Below the pieces are notes generated by a model. That model did not search any database, had not been told where the DNA came from, and saw only the letters and a list, made by a program, of their open reading frames with translations. A stretch of 64,000 nucleotides of DNA. Origin: Peromyscus leucopus (Eukaryota; Chordata; Mammalia; Rodentia; Cricetidae). The DNA lies in assembly GCF_004664715.2 (NCBI RefSeq), contig NC_051067.1:71228942-71292941 (forward strand). Direction: 5' to 3'. Shown in pieces: positions 23,001 through 34,245 of this stretch. Position numbers and translations under genes: made by a program. How positions within the stretch are numbered: position 1 is the stretch's first letter; every line of letters starts with the position of its first letter.

Positions 23001-25093
23001 CTGGTGCTTCTGGTGATCATCACCTGGCACTAGCATTTTTCAAAACTGCTAAGGTCCACCACTGCAACTAGACTCTTTTTGGAACTCTAGCCCTGCCATA
23101 CATTCGCAAACCTCAGCTGTTTCCTGTGATTCCTTCATGTCTTTAAAACTATTATCATTTTACATGGGTAAATCTTAAATTACAAAGTTTAGCTGCTAGA
23201 GCAAGGTATATTCCTATGTATAAAAGCATTGAGGTACAGCTTTAATATTAATCAAATACCTTATTTATTAAACATATGTTGCCATCTATTTAAATTCTCT
23301 AGAAGCTTGCTGTTGAATACTTGTTGAATAAGTATTAGGTGTTAACCCGAGTAGATCTTTATAACCTTAGTAAAAGATGGTTGCCAACCTCATGACTGCC
23401 CATGAGGTCACCAGCTAAGATGGAGAAAGCCACGTGGTTGCTGTTTAAAGCATGTTTTTTAAACAATAGTTATTTAGACAATAATTGCTTGCACACATAC
23501 ACACAGTTGGATCCAAGTTACACACACATACGTACAGTTAAAGCTTGTTTGCACTTACACACATGGTTAAATCCAAGTCACATACCTGTCCACATACACA
23601 CATACATAAGTGGTTTGCAGAATCATTAGCTATTTTTAAAATGAAAACCAGCCAGGATTAACTTTTAAATTCAGTATTTGCAGATATAAGAAACCACAAC
23701 AAACATAGTTCACATCCCCTCTGACTTTCTACAACCTTTCATGTACCCTAAGTCCTTTCCTTTGATCCCTCAGACATTTACGCCAAACAAATGATGCTTT
23801 TTTTTTTAACATAGAAACTCTTACCAAAGTCTTTCTTGTGATTTCCCCCAGTAGTCTAGAATATATTGTAAAACTACAATATTTTAAACAAGAACAGAAA
23901 TACATGCATATACCATAACAAGAATAATTCTAAATTCGCATCAGCCCTGTACCACAGACAAGAAACTGTTGGTTAGCCTTATAACATAAGTCTCCATAGC
24001 TTAGCAACCATAGGCAGTGACAATCCATTCCACTCTCAGGTTTTAGCCCCAGGGCAGGTCTTGGGAGCTCCACCCATCAGCATGGGAGAGGAAGAGGATA
24101 GGGAAGGCACTCACACTGGGGAAAGAAGATCACTGTTAACCTGAGATTTTCAAGTTCACAAGAGTGGTAGGCTGGAACGACTCCCTGTCCTTGACTGGTC
24201 CCACAGCCCTGTAGGCCACTCCTCAACTGTGACCCTGGAGGGGCAGTTAGTTCTCCACTAGTCCCTGCCTGGTTCAGGCACTCTTTGAGCTCCTGGGGGG
24301 TGGGGGTGGGGGTGGGGAGCTGCTGGCTCCTGCCAGCTCTGCTTTGCGGCGCTCTGCACAGGGGCCCAGCCAGAACCTGTGGGTCATGTCTGGGCCCCAC
24401 GGTGCTCACTGCCCGCCTAGCCCACTCAGCGGCATTCCAGGTCCCTGTAGCAGCCCCTGAGCTGTACAGCCGCTGCCCGCTGGACTCCTCATAGCGCTGT
24501 TCCCTGCCGGCTGCCTGCGCTCAGGTCAAAGAGCAAGGCAGCCATGGGGGAGATCTGTTAGTCTGTCACAGTTCAACCAGAGGGACCTCAGTCCCTTCTG
24601 CTGGCCATCCGACCCCCGAGTCACGACGCACACACAAGCTCAGGCATAAAACAGCACAAAACGCGCTTACATTTCTCATAAACTTACACATTCATATAGG
24701 TAGGACATTCCAACAGAAAGGCAAACAAAACTTTTTACAACGTGAGACAAGACAACAAAACAGCTCTCCTGGTGCCTGGAGACAAAACCAAAAAGACGCC
24801 AGCCTCATGCTGGTCCATGGGATTGACCCATGCCATCTATACTACAGATGTGGGGTTCTACTACAGATGTGGGGTTTTCCACCCCCACTAAAGCCACTAA
24901 CAGGGTCTAACAGGGTCTTTCAGCCCCTTGTGATCATGGTCTGTGGTGCATCCACCCATTTACCGTGCCTGATCACAATCACCAACCTAGGCATGCCACA
25001 GAGACAAAACTGAACACAGACAGACAGACACTTAGAGACACACTTAGCAGCCAGTGAGGAACTCCCTGGCCTGAAGTCCCATGGGGTCATGGG
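20034..25093 (-). mobile_element. Internal region of the retroelement
   Basis: About 5.06 kb, AT-rich over 20.0-23.9 kb and GC-rich at about 24.04-24.55 kb (near the 5' end in minus sense). Stops are frequent in all minus frames. A partial hAT-like DNA transposon (22378-22520) and a CA-rich patch (23490-23610) lie inside. I see no coding motif. Confidence 0.65.
22378..22520. mobile_element. Partial hAT-Charlie-like element (URR1-like)
   Basis: attggttctcaactatcatt resembles the CAGTGGTTCTCAAC terminal repeat of Charlie-type hAT elements. atttcataactgcagttttg and tgacatacaggtggtcctag follow the rodent URR1 consensus as I remember it. The 3' end is missing or diverged. Confidence 0.55.
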
Positions 25094-25112
25094 GGTTCCC
25101 GGCCATGTACCA
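25094..25112 (-). other. Primer-binding-site-like sequence
   Basis: The complement reads TGGTACATGGCCGGGAACC, next to the 5' LTR. It resembles a tRNA-Glu primer site (TGGTTCCCTGACCGGGAA) with one gap and a few mismatches. Position and TGG start support the role; the tRNA identity is tentative. Confidence 0.5.
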
Positions 25113-25571
25113 TATATTGTACCTGTTTTGCAAAACCCCAGAGACCACCAAGGAGCCGGTTTCCGATGCAAGCACGTAAGGGTCCTTTTATTCAGGTTTA
25201 ACCTGGGCCACTGCACAGCAGATGGAAGGAAATGTGGCTGTGGCCACAAGCCCGGGTGTGGAGGGTTTTTATAGGGAAAAACTACAAGCTGGGAATTGGC
25301 AACTTGGGATTGGGTAGAAGGGGCAAGGTGATTTTTTGAAACTATTGGTCTAGACTTTGGGCACGAAACCACATTTGAAAGCATTGGGTTAGACTTTTGG
25401 CGGGGAACCACAACCTGCTGAACAGGATTATCTGGACTGCTCAGCAGGATTATCGAGATATCTTCAAGGGCCTAAACTGCAGACAGGATGTCTTCAGGAG
25501 GATACTGCTCTGTATCCGTTCCAGTTGTCATGGCGCATTCCTGAGCCTGTAAAGTTAAGTCTAGACCTTCA
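25113..25571 (-). repeat. 5' LTR of the 6-kb retroelement
   Basis: Same orientation as the left LTR, with the same TATA box (gagggtttttatagggaaaa on plus). It retains the outer ttgtacctgttttgcaaaac segment missing from the left copy and has tttttattc in place of the ATTAAA-bearing tttaattc. Confidence 0.85.
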
Positions 25572-25645
25572 TTCACAACAGAGGTTTCAGGGATTGACTT
25601 CAGGTAGCAAGTACCTTTACCCACTGAACCTTCTTGCCAGCTCCT
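25572..25645 (-). mobile_element. B3 SINE, right half
   Basis: ggtttcagggattgacttca, gcaagtacctttacccactg and ccttcttgccagctcctg complete the B3 that begins at 19441. Confidence 0.8.
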
Positions 25646-26164
25646 GAAGAGGATTTTTTAATGAAATGAATATTTTAAGTGGGATTTGGATTTTGCCTTG
25701 GAGATGTCCCATATTTTATGCTCCCTAAAATGCTTGCTTTCTTTGGGGATATACATGGAAGTACCATAATTGGTTCCTAATAGTGTAAAAGACAGTAGAA
25801 TGTGTTAGTACATGGGGTTCTTGCCAAGCTGTTTCCACTGTGGAGCCCCTCCAGAGCCCTACTGTTGGAGGTGTGAGGCAGGGCAGGGGAGAAGCTGACT
25901 CCCTCCAGCTGTGCCCTGTGAGCCTTGGCCCATGTTGTTTACTCTCTGGCTGCCTCTGGTGTTAGCTTTAAAGGTGTCTCTGGCCATTGCTGTGGTCCAG
26001 GCTTCCCCTACCTACCTTCAAAGAGTAAGCCCTGAAAGTATGGAGAGTGGTGGCCCGGAGCCTCTCACCACTGGGCATGGTGGCCCGAAACTTAACTCAG
26101 TTTTACATTCAGCACCTGGTCTCTCCTTCAACATCTCTGTCTCCCAACCTTCAAGCTTCATCGT
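25646..26164. other. Unassigned intergenic DNA
   Basis: No confident gene or repeat is seen. A short 87-codon plus frame with a hydrophobic start (25911-26174) has no supporting features. Confidence 0.4.
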
Positions 26165-26290
26165 CACTGTATAATTCACTTTTAATTTTAATATAATTTT
26201 ATATTATATGATATAATTTTAATATTACATAACATTATATAATAACATAATGTAATATAATATATAATTTTAATATAATTCACTTCAGTT
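26165..26290. repeat. AT-rich low-complexity tract
   Basis: Imperfect repeats of taatttta and tataatat over about 125 bp. Confidence 0.85.
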
Positions 26291-26504
26291 TTCCACGGAA
26301 GGATGAGAGGCTTCTGAGTTGCTAGTCTCCCTTCCAAGCCTGCTCACACAAGCCTAGGAGTAAGCTAGCCTTTCCACAGGGCCTGGGACATGGTACGCAG
26401 GGAGTCATTGTAGCGCATGCCCCTAGGGCTAAACTTTCAGGAAAGGCAGCGGCTGGTGGATCTTGAGATGCAACTGTGCTCACAGGCAGTGTGCTTGAAA
26501 GCAA

Positions 26505-26795
26505 TGCGAGCCAAACACTGTGACAGAAGACGTGACAGCCAGCTTAAAAGGAGGAAAGATGTATTCTGGTTCATGGTTTTAAAGGTTCCAGCCCATGGCC
26601 AGCTGGATCTGTCGCTCTGGGCCTATGGAAAAAGAAGTGAAGGTGTGGTAGGGCTCCTGATGTCCCCTTCAAGGGCACACCAATGACTTAATTTTCTCCA
26701 ACCGGACCCCACCTGCTATGAATTGTGCCACAACTTGATTGTCTTTGGAAGATGGCCTTTGAGGGTCATTGAGGGATGCAAACTATAACAAATGG
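26505..26795 (-). mobile_element. Old MaLR-like LTR fragment
   Basis: gaggaaagatgtattctggt, catggttttaaaggttccag and a late ccccacctgctatgaattgt follow a reverse-oriented MaLR-type LTR with strong divergence. Confidence 0.4.
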
Positions 26796-27952
26796 GTAAA
26801 CAGAATGCATAAAGCAATCTTCCTTTTAATGACCTCTTTACATATCTACTTACAATTATATACATATGATATTTTTAGAAAATACATCCTTTAAAAAGAA
26901 AAAAAATCCCTGCTAGGGAATGTTTATTTGATCCAGCTGTGCAATGTTATTTGCTGATTGAAGAAGTTAATATATTCATATGTATACAAATATGCACATA
27001 TTCATATGCATGTGAATATGTGTATGAATACATATCTATTCCAGCCCTTCGAGCAGTAGAAAACAGAACAGGATGGGGATGTGAGGCGTGAGCTTTGTAC
27101 ACCTGCACTCTGAGGGGAGAGGAGGCTTTGGGGAGCTCCCGTGTGCTCCAGATGTGGTGTTCAAAGTAGATGGCAGATACTACTGACCTGCCTCAGCAAT
27201 GCCGAACATGAGTTCAGCCCGACTCTCCGCTAAGGCTCAGTGGGAAACAGGGGTCAACAGGGTCAAGGGACAACAATACGCTTTTTCCCTTTCTTTTCTC
27301 TTTTTCTTTTTTGCTTTCATAGGCACTTCTGCAGCAGCGAGAGTAAGTTTTCCATTGTTCGAGAAAGGGAAAGACGATATATTCCTGTCAGCTGAATCTA
27401 ACTGCCAAGCTAGCCGCCATCTCTGATTTCTCACATCCCTTCATCCTTACAGGCAGTAAACCATCATCAAATCAGGATGGTTCTGTTTCCAAGGTCTATC
27501 TTCCGTCTGGCTGCTCCCTTCCCTAGACCAGACACTGCAATGGATCCCGTATGAGGAGTACACCCAGCAGGGAATGTATTAGGAGTACACCCAACAGTGA
27601 ATGTAAACAGAAAAGCAAACTGAACCGTTAACAGAGAGAAAGCTGTTCCCTCTTAGCGTCGCCCAGAGGTCACCAGCCCAGTCCTGTTGCAATAGCTCAG
27701 CAATGCCACGGGGAACTTAGGCTCTGTCATTCTTTCCTGTCATCCCTGATGTGTTTGCTTTCATCATCACCTTTGTTACCTCACGGTCTCCAGATGGCTG
27801 CTAGATTGCCAGGCATTGCACCTGTGCGCCAGAGAAAAGGAAAGAGCAAAGAATGGTCGCCTTTGAAGTTTTACCTGTCTGTTCCTTCGGGAAGCACTTG
27901 CTCAAAGATATATCCGATCAGGCAGAGCTGGGCCCATGCCTGTGTCAGACCA
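26796..27952. other. Unique intergenic DNA
   Basis: No gene is recognised. There is an AT-rich patch with imperfect ATATTCATATG palindromes at 26960-27045. A 15-bp phrase (gaggagtacacccag / taggagtacacccaa) is repeated near 27551 and 27580. Confidence 0.4.
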
Positions 27953-28490
27953 CTGTTGTGGAATATTATTCTAACTGGGCAAAGACGTGTTGTATTTGTT
28001 TATGCTGTGGAGTATTTCTTGAGCTGTGTAAAGGTGTGTTACATTTGTTTATGCTGTGTTTGTCTAACAATGTAAGGATGCGTGCTTAATTATGTAAAGA
28101 TGTGTTGCATTTGTTTCACCTTGCCTGCCTAAGGCACCTGACTGGTCTTATTAAAAAGTGGAATGGCCAATAATTAGGCAGGAGAAGGATGGGCAGAGCT
28201 GGTAGGGAAAGAGAATACATAGGAGGAGAAATCTAAGCTTAAGAAGAATGAGGAGATAAGAAGGAGAGAGAAAAGGGAGAAGGAGAGGGACGTGCCTGGG
28301 GCCAGAAGCCAGGCAGCTGCCAGCCAGCCAGCCACAAGCAGCCGTGAAAGTAAGATATACAGAAGGAAAGAAAGTGAAAAGCCCTGAGGCAAAAGGCAGA
28401 TAAAGAGAAACAGGTTAATTTAAGTTAAAAGGGCTAGCCAGAAATGAGCCTAAGGTAGGCCAAGCATTCATAACGAGTAAGAAGTCTCTA
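27953..28490 (+). mobile_element. Rodent LTR-like repeat (ERVK/RMER-type), truncated
   Basis: The body follows a common rodent LTR: repeated gtgttgcatttgtttatgct-type lines, ctgactggtcttattaaaaa, ggaatggccaataattaggc, a purine-rich middle, gtaagatatacagaaggaaa and gaaacaggttaatttaagtt. The usual 3' end is missing. I recognise the type but not a certain family name. Confidence 0.6.
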
Positions 28491-28680
28491 AGTCATGGCC
28501 CACTTTTTAATGGATACCCCTGCACATGCGCATATGGGCTTATGGAGCTATGCCACGCATGCGCATAGATTGCGCTATCACAGTACAGGCCTGGGATGAG
28601 TAATCATTTTGGTCAGCGCATGCCCGGTCATGTAGCTGGGGAAGTGGCCAGTGTCCACGAATTCCAACAAGCACCCCATA
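28491..28680. other. Short GC-box-poor segment with CATGCGCA palindromes
   Basis: tgcacatgcgcatatg and cacgcatgcgcatag occur close together (28521-28566), with gcgcatgcc again near 28618. It may be the rest of an LTR; it is not classified. Confidence 0.35.
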
Positions 28681-28797
28681 AACTAGATGTGGTGGCACAT
28701 GCCTGTGATCTCAGCCTATGGAGGAGGACCTTTAAAAAGTTCAAGGTCATCCTCAACTAGATAGCCCACTTGAGACCATCTTTAAAAAAAAAGAAAA
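28681..28797 (+). mobile_element. B4/B1-type SINE fragment
   Basis: actagatgtggtggcacatg, cctgtgatctcagcctatgg, ttcaaggtcatcctcaacta and an A-rich end. Confidence 0.75.
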
Positions 28798-30282
28798 GTA
28801 AAAGTCACATCAGTAGAATAATTAGGTTGTTCCCAGCTCTGCTTTGGACTTTCTACCATGTGTGTCACAGATTTATGAGTAGGACGGAGGTGAGAGACAG
28901 ATACTCGGTGCTGGCCTTCAGTCATCTACCTACAGTGACAAGGAAGTCCCCCGCGCAAGGTCCAGCTGCAGTGTTTGTCACCAACATTTACATAGGATCC
29001 ACACACATGGAAGTGTTTTAAACACCGACAGACAGCGCTGCCCGGTGAGGAGAGAGCCATCCCCAGAGGGTAGCCGTGATTCAGAATCCAAGCAGCAGAC
29101 GCTGCTGCAGGGATGCCGACCATGGCCGCTGCCTACTCTCTGCTCTGACTGCCGGGTCCTCTTTGCCCAGCCTGGAGGCTCCCCAGGGTGCCGCTTCACT
29201 TCAGTAAGGTCGCAGGCTACCTTTAGAGCAATTGCGTGGTTCCGCAGATGTCAAGCCAGTTAGAAACAGGCGTGCAGAAGGGTTTGTTTTATGACATGCA
29301 ATAAAAAGCAAGGGTTTGACTCTGTGGTGACGCATCTGCCTAGCGTGCAAGTAGCACCATCTCCAAAACTCAGGGGGAACATTAGCTTCATGGCTTTATA
29401 ATCAGTGAATGTTTCAAATAATAATCGCCATGCTTATAATCAACATTATTTTCTCAATCGATTCCTTTAAGCACAGTTGCTGTTCCCCATCTGCCCGCAG
29501 TGGATGTCCTCTCGACTTCAAGCCTTTTTGTCGCGTCTGAGCTTGTCCCACAGGAGGCTGAATCATCTTGGGAGCCATTCTCTACCATTCCAACAGACAG
29601 GAGCCTTATGAAGTACCTTGGAGAATACCCCCCCCCCACCCCCCACCCCCGACCACCACCACCACGTCAGTTCTTAGCCCCCCAGTTCCCTCACAACACA
29701 AAAACAAAGGCATGATTCTGGGTGCTCAGAATCCTGCTTATGTCTCAGGTTGTTGCTCTCCACCCTGCAAGGTCAAGACGGGACTTAATGAGAGACGTGT
29801 CACCTCATAAGGAGCTCCCTGATTCTTTTGCCTATGCTCGTCTGGGAGGGTAGGACAGAAACGCTCCTTTCCTGACCTCCTCTTGCGTGGAGACAGGTGA
29901 ACCTTTCAAGACCTGCCTCTGTCACCACATTCACTTGGGAACCTGCTCTCAGTTCCGTGTTTGTGCCAACACCACGGAGCATTTTGGTGGAGCCTATGTT
30001 TAGGCTCTCCATTGTGGCCATCACATGGCACAGAGGAGGCGTTAGACACAGCTGTGCCAAATGGATGACAAGAGGAATATTGATTCCTTTGGAACCAATT
30101 CCACAAGTGACTAACTCATGCTAGTAGTTTTGTGTTTGAGAACCAAATCACGCATGGACATGATTCATGTCCTTCTGTCTCCCGTGACCCCAATAGTAAT
30201 ATTCCATTTGAAATACACATGGATTTTAACTCTAAGTGTGACTTCACGGTCACAAAAAAACTATAAGATGTTTGTTCTCTGT
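28798..30282. other. Mostly unique intergenic DNA
   Basis: No gene is recognised. A weak ID-like fragment lies at about 29303-29370 (gcatctgcctagcgtgcaag). A C-rich tract at 29629-29652 (runs of C broken by A) has quadruplex potential on the minus strand. Confidence 0.4.
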
Positions 30283-30505
30283 TTTAAGGTTATTTTATTT
30301 TTGATTTTATGTATGTGTGTGTGTTTGTACACATTGGCATGTACACCTGAGTCTAGGTGCCTGAGGGGGCCAGAGGACACTGGATCCCCTTTGAACTGCA
30401 GTTACAGACTACTTTGAGCCTCCCAACATGGGGACGGGGGACCAAACTCAGATTCTATGCAAATGTAATGAGTACTCTAACTGAGAAGTCTCCTCAGCCT
30501 CAAGA
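30283..30505 (-). mobile_element. B2/B3-related SINE
   Basis: tattttatttttgattttat with a TG-rich stretch, ggtgcctgagggggccagag, ggaccaaactcagattctat, and ctgagaagtctcctcagcct at the right. Confidence 0.75.
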
Positions 30506-30619
30506 TGTTTGCTCTGGCTAAAAAGAACTTTTCAATTTTTCCTAATTAATCAGTAACTTATTGTCACCAACTGACAAGTTTGGACCATGAATTCTAAAAT
30601 CAAAAGAGGAATTATTTTT

Positions 30620-30705
30620 TCTTCTCCTTACAAATGGAGGCTGGCCTTGAACTCTCTGTCCTCATGGCTCAGCCTCCCAGGCCTGCATACCACACCTGGC
30701 AATTG
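30620..30705 (-). mobile_element. B1 SINE fragment
   Basis: ggaggctggccttgaactct, ggctcagcctcccaggcctg, ataccacacctggc. Confidence 0.7.
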
Positions 30706-31192
30706 TGAACCTTAACATCTGAGAACCTTATATACACTTTCCCAGTCCAAAATCTAATATAGAACCAAGTATTCAGTGGGTTGACCTCTGACCTCCAGAG
30801 GTCACAGCTTTTCCAGGCTCATGATACAAACTTAGCGTTTTTGTAATCTGATTCTTCTGTAATGATGACATGAGTTTAGGCTCAGTATTCACTTTACTGG
30901 GGAAAAAAAATCTTCCTTATGTCACTTACCTTTAAACTTAATGGAAGCTTTGCAACCATATTTGAAAACAGTGAAGGGCTGAGGGTGTGACTCAGAGGCA
31001 GAGGCCTGGCTCCATCCCTGGCTCTGCAAGAGACAGTCCTGTGAAGCTGCCTTGATTTCTACGCTGTGAACTTTGATTTTATCATTAGCCTTATTGTAAT
31101 TATATATGTTTTACCAAAAGGACTCAGAACTATCTTGTGTATAAATTAAACCACACACAAAAATGTTTTCATATTCAAAATAATAAACTTTG
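30706..31192. other. Unassigned DNA
   Basis: No gene is seen. A weak ID-like phrase lies at about 30975-31030 (gtgactcagaggcagaggcc). Confidence 0.4.
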
Positions 31193-31314
31193 GAGCCAGG
31201 GAGATGGCTCAGTGGTTCTCAGTACTCATACGGGTGGTGAATATACCTCCAGAACTTCAGTGCCAGAGGATTTGCTGCCCTCTTCTGGCCTCTGCATGCA
31301 CTGCACACATCCAT

Positions 31315-31367
<53 letters not shown>

Positions 31368-31380
31368 GGCAAAGCAGCAA
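31193..31380 (+). mobile_element. B2 SINE with expanded (CA)n tail
   Basis: ccagggagatggctcagtgg, ggatttgctgccctcttctg, gcctctgcatgcactgcaca, followed by a (CA)n run of about 25 units at 31315-31364. Confidence 0.88.
31315..31364. repeat. (CA)n microsatellite
   Basis: A pure CA run of about 50 bp, expanded from the B2 tail and likely polymorphic. Confidence 0.95.
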
Positions 31381-31404
31381 CATACACAAAGTAAAACAAT
31401 AACA

Positions 31405-31615
31405 GGGCTGGAGAGGTGGCTCAGTGGTTAGGAACATTTGCTGCTCTTGCAGAGGATCTGGGATCAATTCCCAGCATCCACATGGTTCACAACCATCTGT
31501 AACTCCAGTTCCAGGGGACTGGATGCCCTCTTCTGGCTTCCAAGGACCCCAGGCTTATATGTGGTACACATACATGCACACAGGCAAAACACTCACACAT
31601 AAAATGAGTAAATCT
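31405..31615 (+). mobile_element. B2 SINE
   Basis: Well-preserved sense B2: ggctggagaggtggctcagt, tcaattcccagcatccacat, ctccagttccaggggactgg, aggcaaaacactcacacata. Confidence 0.93.
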
Positions 31616-32114
31616 AATAGAAATTTAAACAATGCTAAAACATTTAAAGATAATAAGCTTTGTAGCATTTTACTGAAGAATATGGAGAAGGAAAAGTACC
31701 AGTTGTGTGCTACCATGCTTGCTAAAGAATCTGTACCCACTTCCCAGCTTAGTGCAGGAATTTACAGCTATGGAAATACATTTCCTTATTTTGTAATTTA
31801 TTCTCACATAGCCTTTCTCACAATCAATTTAACTTATCAGGTTTTATTATCCAGTACAATAGGCTGACAAAGTCTATACTTAGAAAACAAAGCCCCAGTC
31901 CAGACAAAAGTGGATCATTAGACCTTTCTCAAGTGTGAAAATCTGAACGTTTCTCAGGCATCCCTCATTTCTCAGCCCAAGTTAGTGTGTGTATCAGCTG
32001 AATTTTCAAGGGAGGAACTCCTGGTGTGCTTTCATTTTTGTGTTGCAGAGAAGCCATATCCTTGTAAATCACTTTAAATGGATCAGGGATGGCACACAGT
32101 AGGCCTTTTGTTTG
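31616..32114. other. Unassigned DNA
   Basis: No gene or clear repeat is recognised. Confidence 0.4.
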
Positions 32115-32232
32115 TGTCCAAACTTTCAGGAGCCTGGTCTCTCCTCCCACCATGTGGCTTCTGGAGATTGGACTCAAATCATCATACTTAAAAACAAGTG
32201 CCTTTACCCTCCAAGCCACCTCACAGGCCAAA
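32115..32232 (-). mobile_element. B3-type SINE fragment
   Basis: ctcctcccaccatgtggctt, ggagattggactcaaatcat, gcctttaccctccaagccac. Confidence 0.75.
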
Positions 32233-32599
32233 TTCTTTTTTAAAAAGAAAGAGATTTATTTGTGTTTAAGTCAGGGTTATAGAATGTAATAACTCTACTG
32301 AACCAATATGACTATCAACAAGTTGTCTATTGAATACCCATTACCACTTTACCCCTGTGTATGGTTCTATTATATTCACATATAAATTATGATTACAATA
32401 TATATGTGTATGTATATGTTCCTGCGAAGAGATTAAAATTTAGTTGCTTAGTTGAATACATGTTTTAAGCTGTAGACACAATTTTTAAATAAAATTAAGA
32501 GAAAATGTAAATTATAAATATAATAGAAGAAAAGAAAGCAATTGATAGGCAACTGCATACTCAAGTAAAATAAGAAGTGAAGGGTGAATTTTGTTATTT
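32233..32599. other. AT-rich unassigned DNA
   Basis: No gene is seen. The left part (32255-32320) faintly resembles the terminal segment of an ERVL-type LTR in reverse, which is not secure. Confidence 0.35.
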
Positions 32600-32787
32600 T
32601 TTTAAATGACTTGTTTCTATTTTATGTGCATTGGTGTTTTGTCTGCATGCATGTCTGTCTGTATAAGGGGGTCAGATCCCCTGGACCTGGACTTACAGAC
32701 AGATATGAGCCACCACATGGGTGCTGGGAATGGAACCCTGGTTCTCTGGAAGAGCACCCAGTGCTCTTAACCTCTGAGCCATCCACT
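32600..32787 (-). mobile_element. B2 SINE
   Basis: Antisense B2: ttttatgtgcattggtgttt, gggtgctgggaatggaaccc, ctctggaagagcacccagtg, cttaacctctgagccatcc. Confidence 0.93.
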
Positions 32788-33307
32788 CCAACACCAAGTG
32801 GTGAATTTGAACCAGCAATTAAGAGGCTAGTTCAGCAAGAGGCTTTGGGCAAAATATACTGGCATCTGGAAGGAGAGAACATGGAGTAGCCATGGAGGGA
32901 GTCAGTGGACTTCCTACTGTTCACCCTACCTGGACTGAGGGCTTGTTTGGGAGTGGTGGGAGGCACATTTGAACAGAGGGAGGAATTCCCAAGAAAACAA
33001 GGCAGAAGAATTCAGATTGTGTGAAGCAAGAGTGGCTAGGGGAGTACTATTGTTCATTTCCACAGAGGTTCACAATTTCCTTAATGATTTTTCCCTGTAT
33101 AAAATCAGTGAAAGAACATTGTGAAAAGTTCACATCTTACAAGGGGAAAATACTTAGGAGTTCCTTTTTTCCCTCAGATCCAGTTCTGTACCACAGAATT
33201 AAAGAGTTTCTCATTTGTCCTTCTAGAATCCCATTTACATGTGAGAACAGAGTCATATAAATGCTCCATAACACTTTGTATAGTTGACATATATCATATT
33301 AAATCTG
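32788..33307. other. Unassigned DNA
   Basis: No gene or repeat is recognised with confidence. Confidence 0.4.
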
Positions 33308-33422
33308 CCAGACCATAGTGGCAAACTCCTATTGTTCCAGCCCTTGGGAGGTAGAAGCAAGAGGGTCAGGTGTTCAAGGCCAGCCTAAGCTACATGACAG
33401 CCTGTCTCAAAAACAAACAAGT
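33308..33422 (+). mobile_element. B1 SINE
   Basis: ccagaccatagtggcaaact, ttcaaggccagcctaagcta, agcctgtctcaaaaacaaac. Confidence 0.75.
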
Positions 33423-33514
33423 TATACTAAATCTGGAACATTTTCCACTGATAAAAGGATCTCCTTAAAATGCATTTTTATTTTGTTTGAGATAGGGTCT
33501 TCATAGTCTGACCC

Positions 33515-34245
33515 TGAAAGACTGTGTATGTATGTATTTTAATTTTTGTGTGTGTGTGTGTTCGTTCAAGTGCATATGCCCACAGGCATTTGCGCAGAGG
33601 CCAGAGGAGAACATAGGGTCTATCCTGCTTGATTATGTACCACTTTATTCCCTTGGGACAGGGTCCTTCACTGAACTTGGAGTACTGTTTTTCAACTGAG
33701 CTGGCTAGTCAGCAGACCCCTGCAACTCTCCTGTGCTGTGGGATTTTCTGTATGGCAAATGTGTTGCTCTGATTGGTTAGTAGTCAGGCAGGAGGAAGTA
33801 TAGGCGGGACAAGGAGAAGAAGAATTCTGGGAAATGGAAGGCTGAGTCAGAGACACTGCCAGCCGCCACCATGACAAGCCGCATGTAAGAAGATGCCGGT
33901 AAGCCACAAGCCACGTGGCAAGGTATAGATTTATAGAAATGGGTTAATTTAAGATATAAGAACAGTTAGCAAGAAGCCTGCCGTGGCCATACAGTTTGTA
34001 AGCAATATAAGTCTCTGTGTTTACTTGGTTGGATCTGAGCGGCTGTGGGACTGGCAAGTGAGAGAGATTTGTCCTGATTGTGGGCCAGGCAGGAAAACTC
34101 TAGTTACACTCCTGTCTCCCCCACCTATCACCCTGGATGACAGGAGCACACACTTGACATTTCATGAGGCTGCTGGGATCTGAACTCAGGTCCTCACACT
34201 TGTGTGTGCAGTCAATGCTCTTAACTACGGAGCTGTCGCCCCAGA
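33515..34245 (-). mobile_element. B3-like composite SINE split by an LTR
   Basis: The left part is 33515-33731 (TG-rich start, ggccagaggagaacataggg). The right part is 34109-34245 (gggatctgaactcaggtcct, gctcttaactacggagctgt). The 377-bp LTR at 33732-34108 lies between them. Confidence 0.65.
33732..34108 (+). mobile_element. Solo LTR (rodent ERV, ERVK-like)
   Basis: It starts TGTGCTGTGGGATTTTCTGT and ends CTAGTTACA, so has TG...CA ends. The body carries ttgctctgattggttagtag, cacgtggcaaggtatagatt and ataagtctctgtgtttactt, which I recognise as a common rodent LTR. CTCC flanks both sides (33728-33731 and 34109-34112), a possible 4-base target duplication, although ERVK normally gives 6. It splits a B3-like SINE, so it is younger than that copy. 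Confidence 0.75.

Larger units (their letters stand above)
19569..25571 (-). mobile_element. Full-length LTR retroelement (provirus-like), non-coding
   Basis: Two LTRs of about 450 bp in the same orientation (19569-20018 and about 25113-25571) enclose about 5.1 kb. The minus-strand reading is fixed by several signals: a purine-rich tract next to the left LTR, a primer-binding-site-like sequence next to the right LTR, and a TATA box and ATTAAA signal inside the LTRs. The LTRs differ at roughly twenty positions plus an 8-base indel over about 440 bases by eye, so insertion is not very recent. The internal region has no minus-strand frame longer than about 110 codons. I see no gag, protease, polymerase or envelope motif. 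It may be a non-autonomous (VL30-like in organisation) element or a badly decayed provirus. A related solo LTR lies at 50.74-51.23 kb; its 4-bp duplication would suit a class I (ERV1-type) element, but family assignment is open. Confidence 0.8.
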
